Assembly (NCBI GenBank): GCA_040766985.1
Contig: JAXGPL010000005.1
Coordinates: 1 to 64,000, forward strand
Length of the DNA stretch: 64,000 nt
Reading direction: 5' to 3'
Source of the DNA: JAXGPL01 sp040766985
GTDB taxonomy: Bacteria; Bacillota; Sulfobacillia; JAUYEG01
Shown: positions 56,418 to 63,828 of the stretch, one piece after another
How positions within the stretch are numbered: position 1 is the first letter of the stretch
Layout of the letters: every line of letters starts with the position of its first letter
Made by a program: the position numbers and the translations under genes
Notes under the pieces: model-generated
What the model saw: the letters and a program-made list of their open reading frames with translations, nothing else
What the model was told of the DNA's origin: nothing
Database searches by the model: none

Positions 56418-57273
56418 CTACCATTCCCCCGTGGTGGTTCCCCGCCTGGCCGCAGGCTGTCCGAACGAATCACTGATCTCGCGCGAACGCCTCGCTGCCG
56501 ATAGGACGCCGTGCAGCACGGCTTCGTCGAGGCGCAGGGCGGCCATCGCCGCCAGGGCGGCCTCCGTGGTACCGCGGGCCGATGTCACCTGCGAACGCAG
56601 ATCGGCCGGGTTGGCGCCCGTCTCCTCGAGCATCGCGGCCGCCCCTTTGATGGTCTGAACTGCAAGCGCCCTGGCCAGTCCTTCTTCAGTCCCGCCGCCG
56701 GCCGGCCGCGATCAGCGACTCCGTGAAGTAATAGAAGTACGCAGGCCCTGAACCGCTTACAGCCGTTACAGCGTCAAGCTGGTCTTCACGCACGAAATGT
56801 ACAGAGCCGACCGCCGAAAACAGCCGAGCGGCCCAGCCGGTCATCCCGTCCGGTGTCCGGGTCGGACGCCAACGCCGAGGCCGCCTGACCCACCTGCGAT
56901 GAGGTGTTGGGCATCACGCGGACCAGGCGCGGCCCGTGCCGAGAGCTGAACGAAGGCGGCCTAGCGGCAGCCCCGCGACTGCCGATACGACGAGCTGCCG
57001 TGGCGTAAGGTACGGGGCGAGGGCATTGAGTGCGGTGGCGGCGTCCTGCGGTTTCGTCGCCAGAATAACCGTCCCGGCCCCTTCCGTCAGTTCGGCCAGG
57101 TCACGCCCCGTCCGCAGCCCCAAGGCAGCGAATCGCCCAAGGCGGCCCGGGTCCTCGGTTAGTGACCCGGATCTGTGACCCTGCCAGCAATCCCCGGCCA
57201 ACAGACCATTGACCAGGCTCCAGGCGAGGTTGCCTGCGCCGACGAAGAGCACCGGGCGCAACTCGATGTCCAT
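56418..57273 (-). CDS. proC: Pyrroline-5-carboxylate reductase, multiply frame-broken
   Basis: ProC makes proline from pyrroline-5-carboxylate with NAD(P)H. The Rossmann start VLFVGAGNLAWSLVNGLLAG is followed by TVILATKPQDAATALNALAP and, in other frames, LVRVMPNTSSQVGQAASAL. Further on are EDQLDAVTAVSGSGPAYFYY and MLEETGANPADLRSQVTSAR, the family signature with GTTEAAL. Breaks fall near 56925, 56845 and 56700. The ATG at 57273 lacks a strong ribosome site; a GTG at 57303 after AGGGAAAG is possible. A T-box leader lies directly upstream, so synthesis should rise when charged tRNA is scarce. Confidence 0.85.
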
Positions 57274-57336
57274 TTCTTGAGCTGCGGTTGCTTTTATCTC
57301 CACGATCTTTCCCTGCTTTCCGGGCCCAAAGGAAAC

Positions 57337-57366
57337 CAAAACGCCGCCCCTCCGAAAAGGGCGGCG
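57337..57366 (-). terminator. Intrinsic terminator of the proC T-box
   Basis: CGCCGCCC and GGGGCGGCG form a stem around TTTTCGGA, followed by TTTT on the minus strand. It overlaps the T-box sequence context as expected for terminator and antiterminator exchange. Confidence 0.88.
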
Positions 57367-57580
57367 TACGCGGTACCACCTTTTGCCTCCGCCCGGGCGG
57401 CGGCCGTGCTCGTTGCCCGGTGCGGACTTGGGCCACAACGTGATGGCTTGCCGCGGTAACGGGCGGACCCGCTAGTCTCGTCGACTCTCGCTCAGGGGTG
57501 GGTTAGCGGCTGCCGGCGGCTGCCCTCGCACCACTGGGCTGCTCTCTTGGCGCCGGTGACTGCCGTTACTAGTCCCCGTC
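57337..57580 (-). ncRNA. T-box leader of proC
   Basis: On the minus strand the leader has the early motif AAGAGAGCAGCCCAGTGGTG typical of T-box stem I. It also has the invariant T-box AAAGGTGGTACCGCG (around 57369-57383), and directly after it a terminator. T-box RNAs bind a specific uncharged tRNA and then fold into an antiterminator. In the 3' side of stem I a CCC followed by A (in CTAACCCACC) is a plausible proline specifier, fitting proC. The specifier loop was placed by eye and is the least certain part. Confidence 0.9.
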
Positions 57581-57610
57581 ATTGCGTGCTGCTATGTGTT
57601 GTTAAAGGAT

Positions 57611-57639
57611 ACTTTACGGCTCGGAGCCCTCGGCGTCAA
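57611..57639 (-). promoter_or_regulatory. Promoter of the T-box proC transcript
   Basis: On the minus strand TTGACG (57639-57634) and TAAAGT (57616-57611) are exactly 17 bases apart, about 30 bases before the leader's first stem. Confidence 0.8.
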
Positions 57640-57790
57640 GGGTAATCTGGCGGGTCATCTGTGCGGAGAGCGGGCACGGCACCGGTTCCAGCGGCCAAAG
57701 AAGGGTTGCATCTCCTCTGGAGGGAATTGACTTAGTAATCACCCCACCTCGGTGGGTGCCAAGTCGGGAGGGGATGAGCTGAACGCAACT

Positions 57791-59137
57791 ATGACCCGTG
57801 TACTGTGTCTCGTGCTATGCGCGGGGCTGCTGTGCTCGATAGCTTCCTGCAGGCCGAAGACCCTGACCGAGGACGACTACCTGCGCCTTGGCAACCAGTT
57901 TGCCGGCTATTTCACCGGCGGCAAGGCGGCGGACGCGGTCAAGATGATGAGTGCGAAGCTGCGCGGGGCGATGCCCGAGGCAACAACGGCCGAGTACTTC
58001 ACCGGCCTGACAGAACAACTCGGGGTCTACGAGTCAATTCAGCGCAGCAGGTATGCGATGGAAGACGGCTACAACATCGTCTATGTGACCTTGGCCTTCG
58101 CCAATGCGGAGATCGACATGAAGGTGGTCTTCGACACCGGCGGCAAGGTTGCCGGCCTCTGGTTCGGCGCGCCGCAGATTCCCGGCAGCGAGAACTACAG
58201 CCCGCCGGCGTATGCGGATCCAGCCACGTTCACCGAAACCGAAATAACCGTGACCACCGGCCAATGGCAGCTTCCCGGCACTCTGACCATGCCCAATGGA
58301 GCGGGCCCCTTCCCCGGGGTGGTGCTGGTCCATGGCTCGGGTCCCAACGACCGCGACGAAACGCTCGGCCCCAACAAACCCTTCAAGGACCTTGCCTGGG
58401 GGCTGGCGACACAGGGCATCGCCGTGCTCCGATACGAAAAGCGCACCAAGCACTACCAGACAGAGATGGCGGCTGAGACCGGTTTCACGGTCGACCACGA
58501 AACCGTCGACGACGCCGCTTCCGCACTCAACCTTCTGCGGGCAACCCAGGGGATCGATCCGGCCAGGGTATTCGTGCTCGGCCATAGCCTGGGCGCGCAT
58601 CTCGCGCCCAGAATCGCGACCAAGCTAACCGCGGGCGGCGGCGACGGGCCGAGCGGCCTGGTCATGATGGCCGCACCGGCCCGCGACATGCTGAACCTTG
58701 TGGTCGAGCAGAGCGAATACCTGGTGAACCTCGACGGCCAGGTCACTGAAACCGAGGCTGGGCAGATCGCCGCATTGCAGCAGCAGGTTTCCGTGATCCG
58801 GCAGGGCGGCCTCAAGGCAGGCGAGGCAGCGCTCGGCTCGTACCAGGCATACTGGACGGACATCCTGGGGTATGACCAGGTCGCGGCTGCCAAAGCCCTG
58901 TCCCTCCCGCTCCTCCTCCTGCAGGGTGAGCGAGACTATCAGGTGACGATGACGGACTACGCGCTGTGGGACGAAGAGATCGGCGGGCGGCCCAACGTCA
59001 CCATGAAGTCATACCCGGGCCTCAACCATCTGTTTGCGCGTGGAGAAGGCAAGCCGGACCCGGCTGAGTACGAAAACCCGGGCAATGTGGAAAAAGAGGT
59101 CATCGACGACGTCGCGCGGTGGATCAAGGCGCAATAA
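57791..59137 (+). CDS. Lipoprotein alpha/beta hydrolase (DUF3887 plus esterase domain)
   Basis: The 448-residue protein starts with a lipoprotein signal, MTRVLCLVLCAGLLCSIASC, with lipobox IASC at residue 20. Residues 25-130 look like a DUF3887-type NTF2-like domain (TEDDYLRLGNQFAGYFTGG). The rest is an alpha/beta hydrolase with the oxyanion segment GVVLVHGSGPNDRDET, Ser in VFVLGHSLGAHLAPRIA, and a candidate His in SYPGLNHLF. It should sit on the outer face of the membrane and hydrolyse esters. GGGAGGGG lies 19 bases before the ATG; a CTG 12 bases upstream is better spaced and may be the real start. Confidence 0.85.
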   Translation: MTRVLCLVLCAGLLCSIASCRPKTLTEDDYLRLGNQFAGYFTGGKAADAVKMMSAKLRGAMPEATTAEYFTGLTEQLGVYESIQRSRYAMEDGYNIVYVTLAFANAEIDMKVVFDTGGKVAGLWFGAPQIPGSENYSPPAYADPATFTETEITVTTGQWQLPGTLTMPNGAGPFPGVVLVHGSGPNDRDETLGPNKPFKDLAWGLATQGIAVLRYEKRTKHYQTEMAAETGFTVDHETVDDAASALNLLRATQGIDPARVFVLGHSLGAHLAPRIATKLTAGGGDGPSGLVMMAAPARDMLNLVVEQSEYLVNLDGQVTETEAGQIAALQQQVSVIRQGGLKAGEAALGSYQAYWTDILGYDQVAAAKALSLPLLLLQGERDYQVTMTDYALWDEEIGGRPNVTMKSYPGLNHLFARGEGKPDPAEYENPGNVEKEVIDDVARWIKAQ

Positions 59138-59681
59138 CGACCTTGGTGGGCCCTTGTTCCTCGGCCGCCGCCAAGCGGTCCTTGTCCTTTCGGCTTAGGA
59201 CGCGGTGGGCGACCCAGGCCATCAGAACGATACCGGCCACGTTAACTATCCATCGGGTCACGGAGAAGCGGGCGCCGAGGGCGGAGGTTTCAAAAAGGAA
59301 CATCGGAATCTTGAGCGTCGACCAGGCGCCCAGGAACACGACGATGTTGAAATAGCTTGCCCCCTTGCGGGCCATGGTCTGCGCGATCGGGAAGGCGCCG
59401 TAGAGCGGACCCGCGGCGGCAGCCCCGAGGACGATGCTCAGAGCTGTGCCGAGAATACCCGAACGTTCGCCGACGAAGCGGATCACGGTTTCCCGGGGCA
59501 CCCAGGCGTCCATCAGGCCCAGCAGCAGAAACACGGGCGGTAGCACCGCGAGCATCTGGGCGACGACGTTCCACGAGTGACGGAACAAGGTGAGTCCGGT
59601 CTGTGGACGCACCAATAGAACAATCAGGTCAAAACCAAGGACCAGGAGAGACCACCGGTACCGGCGAACCAGCGCTACCAT
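59124..59681 (-). CDS. Permease half-protein (DUF318/ArsP-like), second subunit
   Basis: The 185-residue protein has four or five membrane segments, including SLLVLGFDLIVLLVRP and MLAVLPPVFLLLGLMDAWVP. A conserved-looking ILGTALSIVLGAAAAGPLYG, then AFPIAQTMARKGASYFNIVV, recalls the G-rich half-repeats of DUF318 permeases (YraQ/ArsP type), which export arsenicals or unknown solutes. It overlaps the upstream permease half by 7 bases and its end overlaps the convergent esterase gene by 14 bases. Confidence 0.72.
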   Translation of the reverse strand: MVALVRRYRWSLLVLGFDLIVLLVRPQTGLTLFRHSWNVVAQMLAVLPPVFLLLGLMDAWVPRETVIRFVGERSGILGTALSIVLGAAAAGPLYGAFPIAQTMARKGASYFNIVVFLGAWSTLKIPMFLFETSALGARFSVTRWIVNVAGIVLMAWVAHRVLSRKDKDRLAAAEEQGPTKVVIAP

Positions 59682-60157
59682 GCCATCACCGCCATAATGG
59701 CGAGGGCTGCGACAAACGACCAGACGTACGCCATCCCGTTCCTAAGCACCGCCGCGCGCTGCCCGAAGTAGCGCTTCTCCAGTGGGAAGGTGACAATGCC
59801 GACCATCATCAGGGTCGAGATGAATACGGCCATCTGCCCGGTACCGGCGCCCTGCGCCAGCAGCGATGCCGCCAGCGGGAACGCCACGAACCCGGGGATC
59901 AGCGTGAGCGACCCGACGAGCGACGCCAGCATCCACCCCGCGACCCCGGATTCCGCTCCCACCATCCGGCCGATCGTAGCCGGGGAGAGGAAGGTGAGCA
60001 TGACGCCGACGAGACCGAGCACGGCGGCGAATTCGGGTAGAACGTTAAGGAAGGCGGCCGTGGCCTTGCGGACCGCCTGTCTGGTCCGGCTGCGGTCGGC
60101 GACAAAAGACGCGCCGAGCCCAATAACGGCAACTGAGTAGAGAACAATGGTGCCCAA
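59675..60157 (-). CDS. Permease half-protein (DUF318/ArsP-like), first subunit
   Basis: The 160-residue protein has four hydrophobic segments, for example FAAVLGLVGVMLTFL and GWMLASLVGSLTLIPGFVAF followed by PLAASLLAQGAG. It matches the other half-repeat of the same permease type. Two half-size genes in tandem thus replace one full-length permease of about 340 residues. The TTG at 60157 has GGTGATC upstream. It lies 73 bases after the PadR gene, so PadR likely controls it. Confidence 0.72.
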   Translation of the reverse strand: MGTIVLYSVAVIGLGASFVADRSRTRQAVRKATAAFLNVLPEFAAVLGLVGVMLTFLSPATIGRMVGAESGVAGWMLASLVGSLTLIPGFVAFPLAASLLAQGAGTGQMAVFISTLMMVGIVTFPLEKRYFGQRAAVLRNGMAYVWSFVAALAIMAVMAW

Positions 60158-60230
60158 CTGGACCGATCACCCCACCGGCCGGGGGCGCGCAGCCGGGATG
60201 GCTGCGCTGCCCCGGGCTGCCTGAAGAATG

Positions 60231-60656
60231 CTACTCCGCGTCCCCCGCTTGACCCCGGTAACTGCGAAGAAAAGCCTGCAGCGTCTGAACGTTACGCTGA
60301 ATCACGCCTGCCCAGGCATGAAGCAAGTCCTTGCCCTCCAACGTTACCTCGTAGAGGCGCCTTGCCGGGCCGCCTGATTCGGTGTCCCACGAGGACGTCA
60401 GATAGCCGTCACGCTCCAACCTGCGCAGTGTGCGATACATAAGGCCGGGATCCTGCTGGTCTGGGTCAAACCCGAACTCCTGCAGCTGTCGAAGCAACTC
60501 ATAGCCGTGCGCCTGGCCCCTGAGCAACAGCAGCAAGAGGCATGGCTCCAGGAACCGCTTCATCCTGCCGCCACCGCAGCCGCACGTCGCGCCCTCGCTG
60601 CCGCCGGCCCCAGCGTCGCCGCGACGGCATCCGGCCGCCACGTGATGGCTACACAT
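60231..60656 (-). CDS. PadR-family regulator with Cys-rich N-terminal extension
   Basis: The 141-residue protein has a PadR winged helix: FLEPCLLLLLLRGQAHGYEL, LMYRTLRRLERDGYLTSSWD and GGPARRLYEVTLEGKDLL. Ahead of it, about 30 residues are rich in Cys, His and Gly: CSHHVAAGCRRGD and ATCGCGGGRMKR. The ATG at 60656 follows GGAGGAGGG at a spacing of 6, which includes the extension in the protein. The Cys/His cluster could bind metal or metalloid and make this a metal-responsive PadR. A strong promoter with dyads lies upstream. Confidence 0.85.
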   Translation of the reverse strand: MCSHHVAAGCRRGDAGAGGSEGATCGCGGGRMKRFLEPCLLLLLLRGQAHGYELLRQLQEFGFDPDQQDPGLMYRTLRRLERDGYLTSSWDTESGGPARRLYEVTLEGKDLLHAWAGVIQRNVQTLQAFLRSYRGQAGDAE

Positions 60657-60726
60657 CGAACGCCCTCCTCCATCGCGATACTGCTGTAATGACGCCACTA
60701 TATGACTTATGCATTTACATGAAGGT

Positions 60727-60755
60727 ATCATAGTGCGGCTATGCCGCAACGTCAA
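60727..60755 (-). promoter_or_regulatory. PadR gene promoter with operator-like dyads
   Basis: On the minus strand TTGACG (60755-60750) and TATGAT (60732-60727) are 17 bases apart. The spacer is nearly filled by the palindrome TGCGGC-ATA-GCCGCA (60734-60748). A looser dyad, TATGA to TCATA, spans 60701-60732 over the start site. These are good candidates for PadR binding. Confidence 0.75.
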
Positions 60756-60820
60756 TAGCCTTGTCGGGCCATCTCACCGGCCGGCCGGGAGACCTGAATC
60801 AACCGCCGTGCAAATGCACA

Positions 60821-60869
60821 TTGACGCATGTGTCAGCATAGGCCTATGCTGGAGATGACATTGGTGTCA
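60821..60869 (+). promoter_or_regulatory. TetR-operon promoter with two palindromic operators
   Basis: TTGACG (60821) and TATGCT (60845) with an 18-base spacer form the promoter. The perfect 18-bp palindrome CAGCATAGGCCTATGCTG covers 60834-60851, including the -10. A second perfect dyad, TGACA-TTGG-TGTCA, spans 60856-60869. Both lie within 50 bases of the TetR start, as expected for autorepression. Confidence 0.82.
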
Positions 60870-60884
60870 CCTCGGAGGGAAGCC

Positions 60885-61511
60885 ATGCCGACGCGACGTT
60901 TCTGCAACCTGCCGGAAGAGAAGCGTGACCGCATCATCGCAGCCGCTGTGGATGAGTATGTCGCCAACGGCATCGATGCGGCGGAGGTGGCGGGCGTGGT
61001 GAGACGGGCGGGCATTCCGCGCGGGAGCTTTTACCAGTACTTCAGGGACAAAGACGACCTGTTCACACAAGTGTTCAGCCACCTCACGGCAGCGAAGCTC
61101 GACTCCATTAAGGATGTGCTCGGCCGGGCAGACGAGATCCCGTTCGTTGATTATGTGGAGCAAACGTTCCACGCCGGCCTCTGCTTCGCGCAGACCTACC
61201 CACAGGGTGTCACCTTCACAAGGCGCGTGATGTCATCGACCAACCCGGTGGTCTCGGCCCAGGTCCAAGCGGCGATGCGGATGGGCGTGGAGCACTACCG
61301 GCCCCTCATCGACCGGGACAAGGCCAAGGGCCTGATCCGCAGTTCGGTCGACTCCGAGGCGTTGGCCAAACTGGTGATGACCGTGTTCCTGGACATCGCG
61401 GGCGCCCTGCTGTTGAGCGGGACCGACCGCGAGCCTGATCCGTGGGCCGCGGCCGGCGTGTTGTTCGACATCCTGCGGCACGGCATTGAGGTCAAGAAGG
61501 GGGATGGATAG
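60885..61511 (+). CDS. TetR/AcrR-family regulator
   Basis: The 208-residue protein has an N-terminal TetR helix-turn-helix: RRFCNLPEEKRDRIIAAAVD and VVRRAGIPRGSFYQYFRDKD. The C-terminal helical domain is ligand-specific and not recognisable. The ATG at 60885 follows CGGAGGGA at a good spacing. Its stop abuts the start of the ABC ATPase (TAGATG), so it heads and presumably represses the three-gene exporter operon through the palindromes just upstream. Confidence 0.92.
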   Translation: MPTRRFCNLPEEKRDRIIAAAVDEYVANGIDAAEVAGVVRRAGIPRGSFYQYFRDKDDLFTQVFSHLTAAKLDSIKDVLGRADEIPFVDYVEQTFHAGLCFAQTYPQGVTFTRRVMSSTNPVVSAQVQAAMRMGVEHYRPLIDRDKAKGLIRSSVDSEALAKLVMTVFLDIAGALLLSGTDREPDPWAAAGVLFDILRHGIEVKKGDG

Positions 61512-62363
61512 ATGTTCGAGGTCGTGGACCTGAGCTATCGCTACCCAACGGGCAGGCACGATGTGATCCGCGGCATCTCGTTCGCCTTCGAGCGGGGCGA
61601 GATCTTCGGTTTCCTGGGGCCGTCGGGCGCCGGAAAATCCACGACTCAGAAACTGCTCATCGGCATCCTCAGGGATTTCCGGGGAAGGATCGTCTACCAG
61701 GGAAAAGACCTGGCTTCCTACGGTCGGAAGATCTACCGGGATATTGGGGTCGGTTTCGAGGTGCCGGTCCATTTCTCCAAGCTGACAGCGATGGAGAACC
61801 TCGGGTTCTACGGCCGCCTGTACCCCGAGCGCATCGACGTGGAGCCTTTGATGCGGCGGGTGGGGCTCTGGGACGATCGCAACAAGCGGATCGCCGAGTA
61901 CTCCAAGGGCATGAAGGTGCGCCTCAACTTCGTCCGGGCGATGCTCAACAACCCTAAGATCCTGTTCCTGGATGAGCCCACGAACGGCCTCGACCCGCAG
62001 AATGCCCGGATCATCAAAGACATCATCCTGGAGTACCGCCGGGCCGGCGGCACCGTGTTCCTCACGACGCATGCCATGCACGACGCGGATGAACTGTGCG
62101 ACCGGGTGGCGTTCATCGCCGACGGCGAGATCCGCGAGATCGACTCGCCGATGTCCCTCAAGCTCCGGTTTGGAAACCGTCTCGTGTCCGTCGAATACGG
62201 TGACGGTGAGCTAAGGCGTGCGGATTACCCGCTCGATGGACTCGCCGACAACCAGGACTTCCTCAACCTGCTCCGGACCAAGGAGATCGTTACCATCCAC
62301 AGCGGGGAGACCACCCTCGACGACATCTTCATCAAGGTCACCGGGGTGAGGCTCCATGCGTAA
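61512..62363 (+). CDS. ABC-2-type transporter ATP-binding protein
   Basis: The 283-residue ATPase has Walker A GFLGPSGAGKSTTQKLL, a Q-loop region IGVGFEVPVHFSKLTAMENL, a divergent signature EYSKGMKVRLNFVRAML where LSGGQ reads SKGM, Walker B ILFLDEPTNGLDP and the switch His in FLTTHAMHDAD. These features are typical of ABC-2 exporters for drugs, lipids or peptides. It overlaps the permease gene by 8 bases and directly follows the TetR gene. Confidence 0.92.
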   Translation: MFEVVDLSYRYPTGRHDVIRGISFAFERGEIFGFLGPSGAGKSTTQKLLIGILRDFRGRIVYQGKDLASYGRKIYRDIGVGFEVPVHFSKLTAMENLGFYGRLYPERIDVEPLMRRVGLWDDRNKRIAEYSKGMKVRLNFVRAMLNNPKILFLDEPTNGLDPQNARIIKDIILEYRRAGGTVFLTTHAMHDADELCDRVAFIADGEIREIDSPMSLKLRFGNRLVSVEYGDGELRRADYPLDGLADNQDFLNLLRTKEIVTIHSGETTLDDIFIKVTGVRLHA

Positions 62364-63081
62364 CCTGGGGTTGCTGTTCCGAGGCGAGATGCTGCGGATG
62401 CAGCGCTACTACGTGATGGCGGCAAGCCTCTTGGTTGTGGTGGTCTGGGTTCTGCTCCTGCACTTGGCCGGCGCCTCGAACATCGGGATATCGCTGCCGC
62501 TGGTCCTGTTCGTCGATGCGACAATGATGTCCATCTTGCTGGTCGGCGTGATTATGCTGTTCGAGAAACAGGAGGGCGCCACCAAGTCGATGCTCGTCCT
62601 TCCGATCGGCAAGGGCGAGTATCTCGCAGCGAAAATCCTTGCCGCGATCTCCTCAAGCGTCCTAACGCTCGTGCTGGTGCTCATCTACGCCGTCGGCTTT
62701 CGGGAGGTCAGGGTCAACATCCCCGGCGTCGTTGCGGCGGTTGTTCTGGTTGCCGGCGCCTTCACCCTGCTCGGAGTGGTCATCACGTACCGGGCGCGCG
62801 ACTTCACGGGGCTGCTGATGTGGACGGTCGGCCTGATCTTCCTGCTGGCCGTGCCAACGGTACTGGAGGCGCTGGAGATGATCGAGGGCGAGTGGCTTAC
62901 CCGGCTCCAGTACCTCAATCCAACCAAGAGCGCATTCATCATCCTGGTAGCCGGTGTGGAGAAGGTTCCTGGGGATGAGCTGTGGCGATCGGTAGTCTAC
63001 CTCGCCCTGATGGGCTTGGTGACGGGTTGGCTCGCTTGGCGGGGCTTCGACACGTACGCGGCCCGGGAGATAGGAGGCTAG
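62356..63081 (+). CDS. ABC-2-type permease, first subunit
   Basis: The 241-residue protein has six membrane segments, such as VMAASLLVVVVWVLLLHLAG, LVLFVDATMMSILLVGVIML and LTLVLVLIYAVGF. An intervening EKQEGATKSMLVLPIGKGEY is typical of the cytosolic loop of ABC-2 permeases of the fluoroquinolone/bacitracin exporter type. Its start overlaps the ATPase gene and the second permease starts 5 bases after its end. It forms a heterodimeric pore with that partner. Confidence 0.87.
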   Translation: MRNLGLLFRGEMLRMQRYYVMAASLLVVVVWVLLLHLAGASNIGISLPLVLFVDATMMSILLVGVIMLFEKQEGATKSMLVLPIGKGEYLAAKILAAISSSVLTLVLVLIYAVGFREVRVNIPGVVAAVVLVAGAFTLLGVVITYRARDFTGLLMWTVGLIFLLAVPTVLEALEMIEGEWLTRLQYLNPTKSAFIILVAGVEKVPGDELWRSVVYLALMGLVTGWLAWRGFDTYAAREIGG

Positions 63082-63085
63082 GACG

Positions 63086-63804
63086 ATGGAATCCGCTGCC
63101 TACGCCGGCTACGAGGCCCGCAAATGGCTACGCGACCCCTTCTCGTTGTTCATGCTGACATTCTTTGTCCTGTTTGGCTCCTTGGGCAGATTCCTTGTGC
63201 CCGCGATCGAGCGGCAGTGGCATCTCAACCTGGCCCCCACTACCACATCATCCTGGCCGGACTGGTACTGACCGCCGCCCGGATCGCGGGGGCAATCGCC
63301 GGATTCTCAATCCTCGACGACCGGGACGATAACATCATGCTCGCGGTCAAGGTCGCTCCCATGACGCTCGAAGCGTTCATCGGCATCAAGATGGTCATGG
63401 TCTGCCTTCTCAGCTTCCTGGGCAGCGTCTTTGTGCTGTGGTTTGCGCGGCTTCTGCCGCTTTCGTGGAGCGCGGTCCTGGGGGTCTCGGCAGTCGGCGC
63501 CCTCGGCGCGCCCCTCGCGGCGATGCAGATCAACTGTCTTTCGAGCAACAAGATCGAGGGCTTCGCGATGGTCAAAGGGCTCAACATGCTCACCGTTGTA
63601 CCGATTGTGGCGCTGTTCATGCATGGCCCCAAGGAGTTCCTGTTCGCGTTTGAGCCAGGCTTCTGGCCGGCCAAGGCTCTCGCGGTGGCGGCACTGGGCC
63701 CGCCGGGAGGGCAACTCACGTATGGCGCTTTCATGGCGATCGGCATTCTATACGGCATCGCCGCCAACATCGGGCTGTATGGGCTGTTCAAACGGCGGGT
63801 GTAG
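63086..63804 (+). CDS. ABC-2-type permease, second subunit, frame-broken
   Basis: Two frames together give about 240 residues. The first part reads GYEARKWLRDPFSLFMLTFF and ends at WHLNLAP. The second continues HYHIILAGLVLTAARIAGAI, DDRDDNIMLAVKVAPMTLEA and MVMVCLLSFLGSVFVLWFAR, ending YGLFKRRV. The break is at a C5 run near 63234-63238, where one more C restores the frame. Six membrane segments result, matching the other permease subunit of the exporter. Confidence 0.85.
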
Positions 63805-63828
63805 CGCAGGTACGACAGGGCTCGCGGC

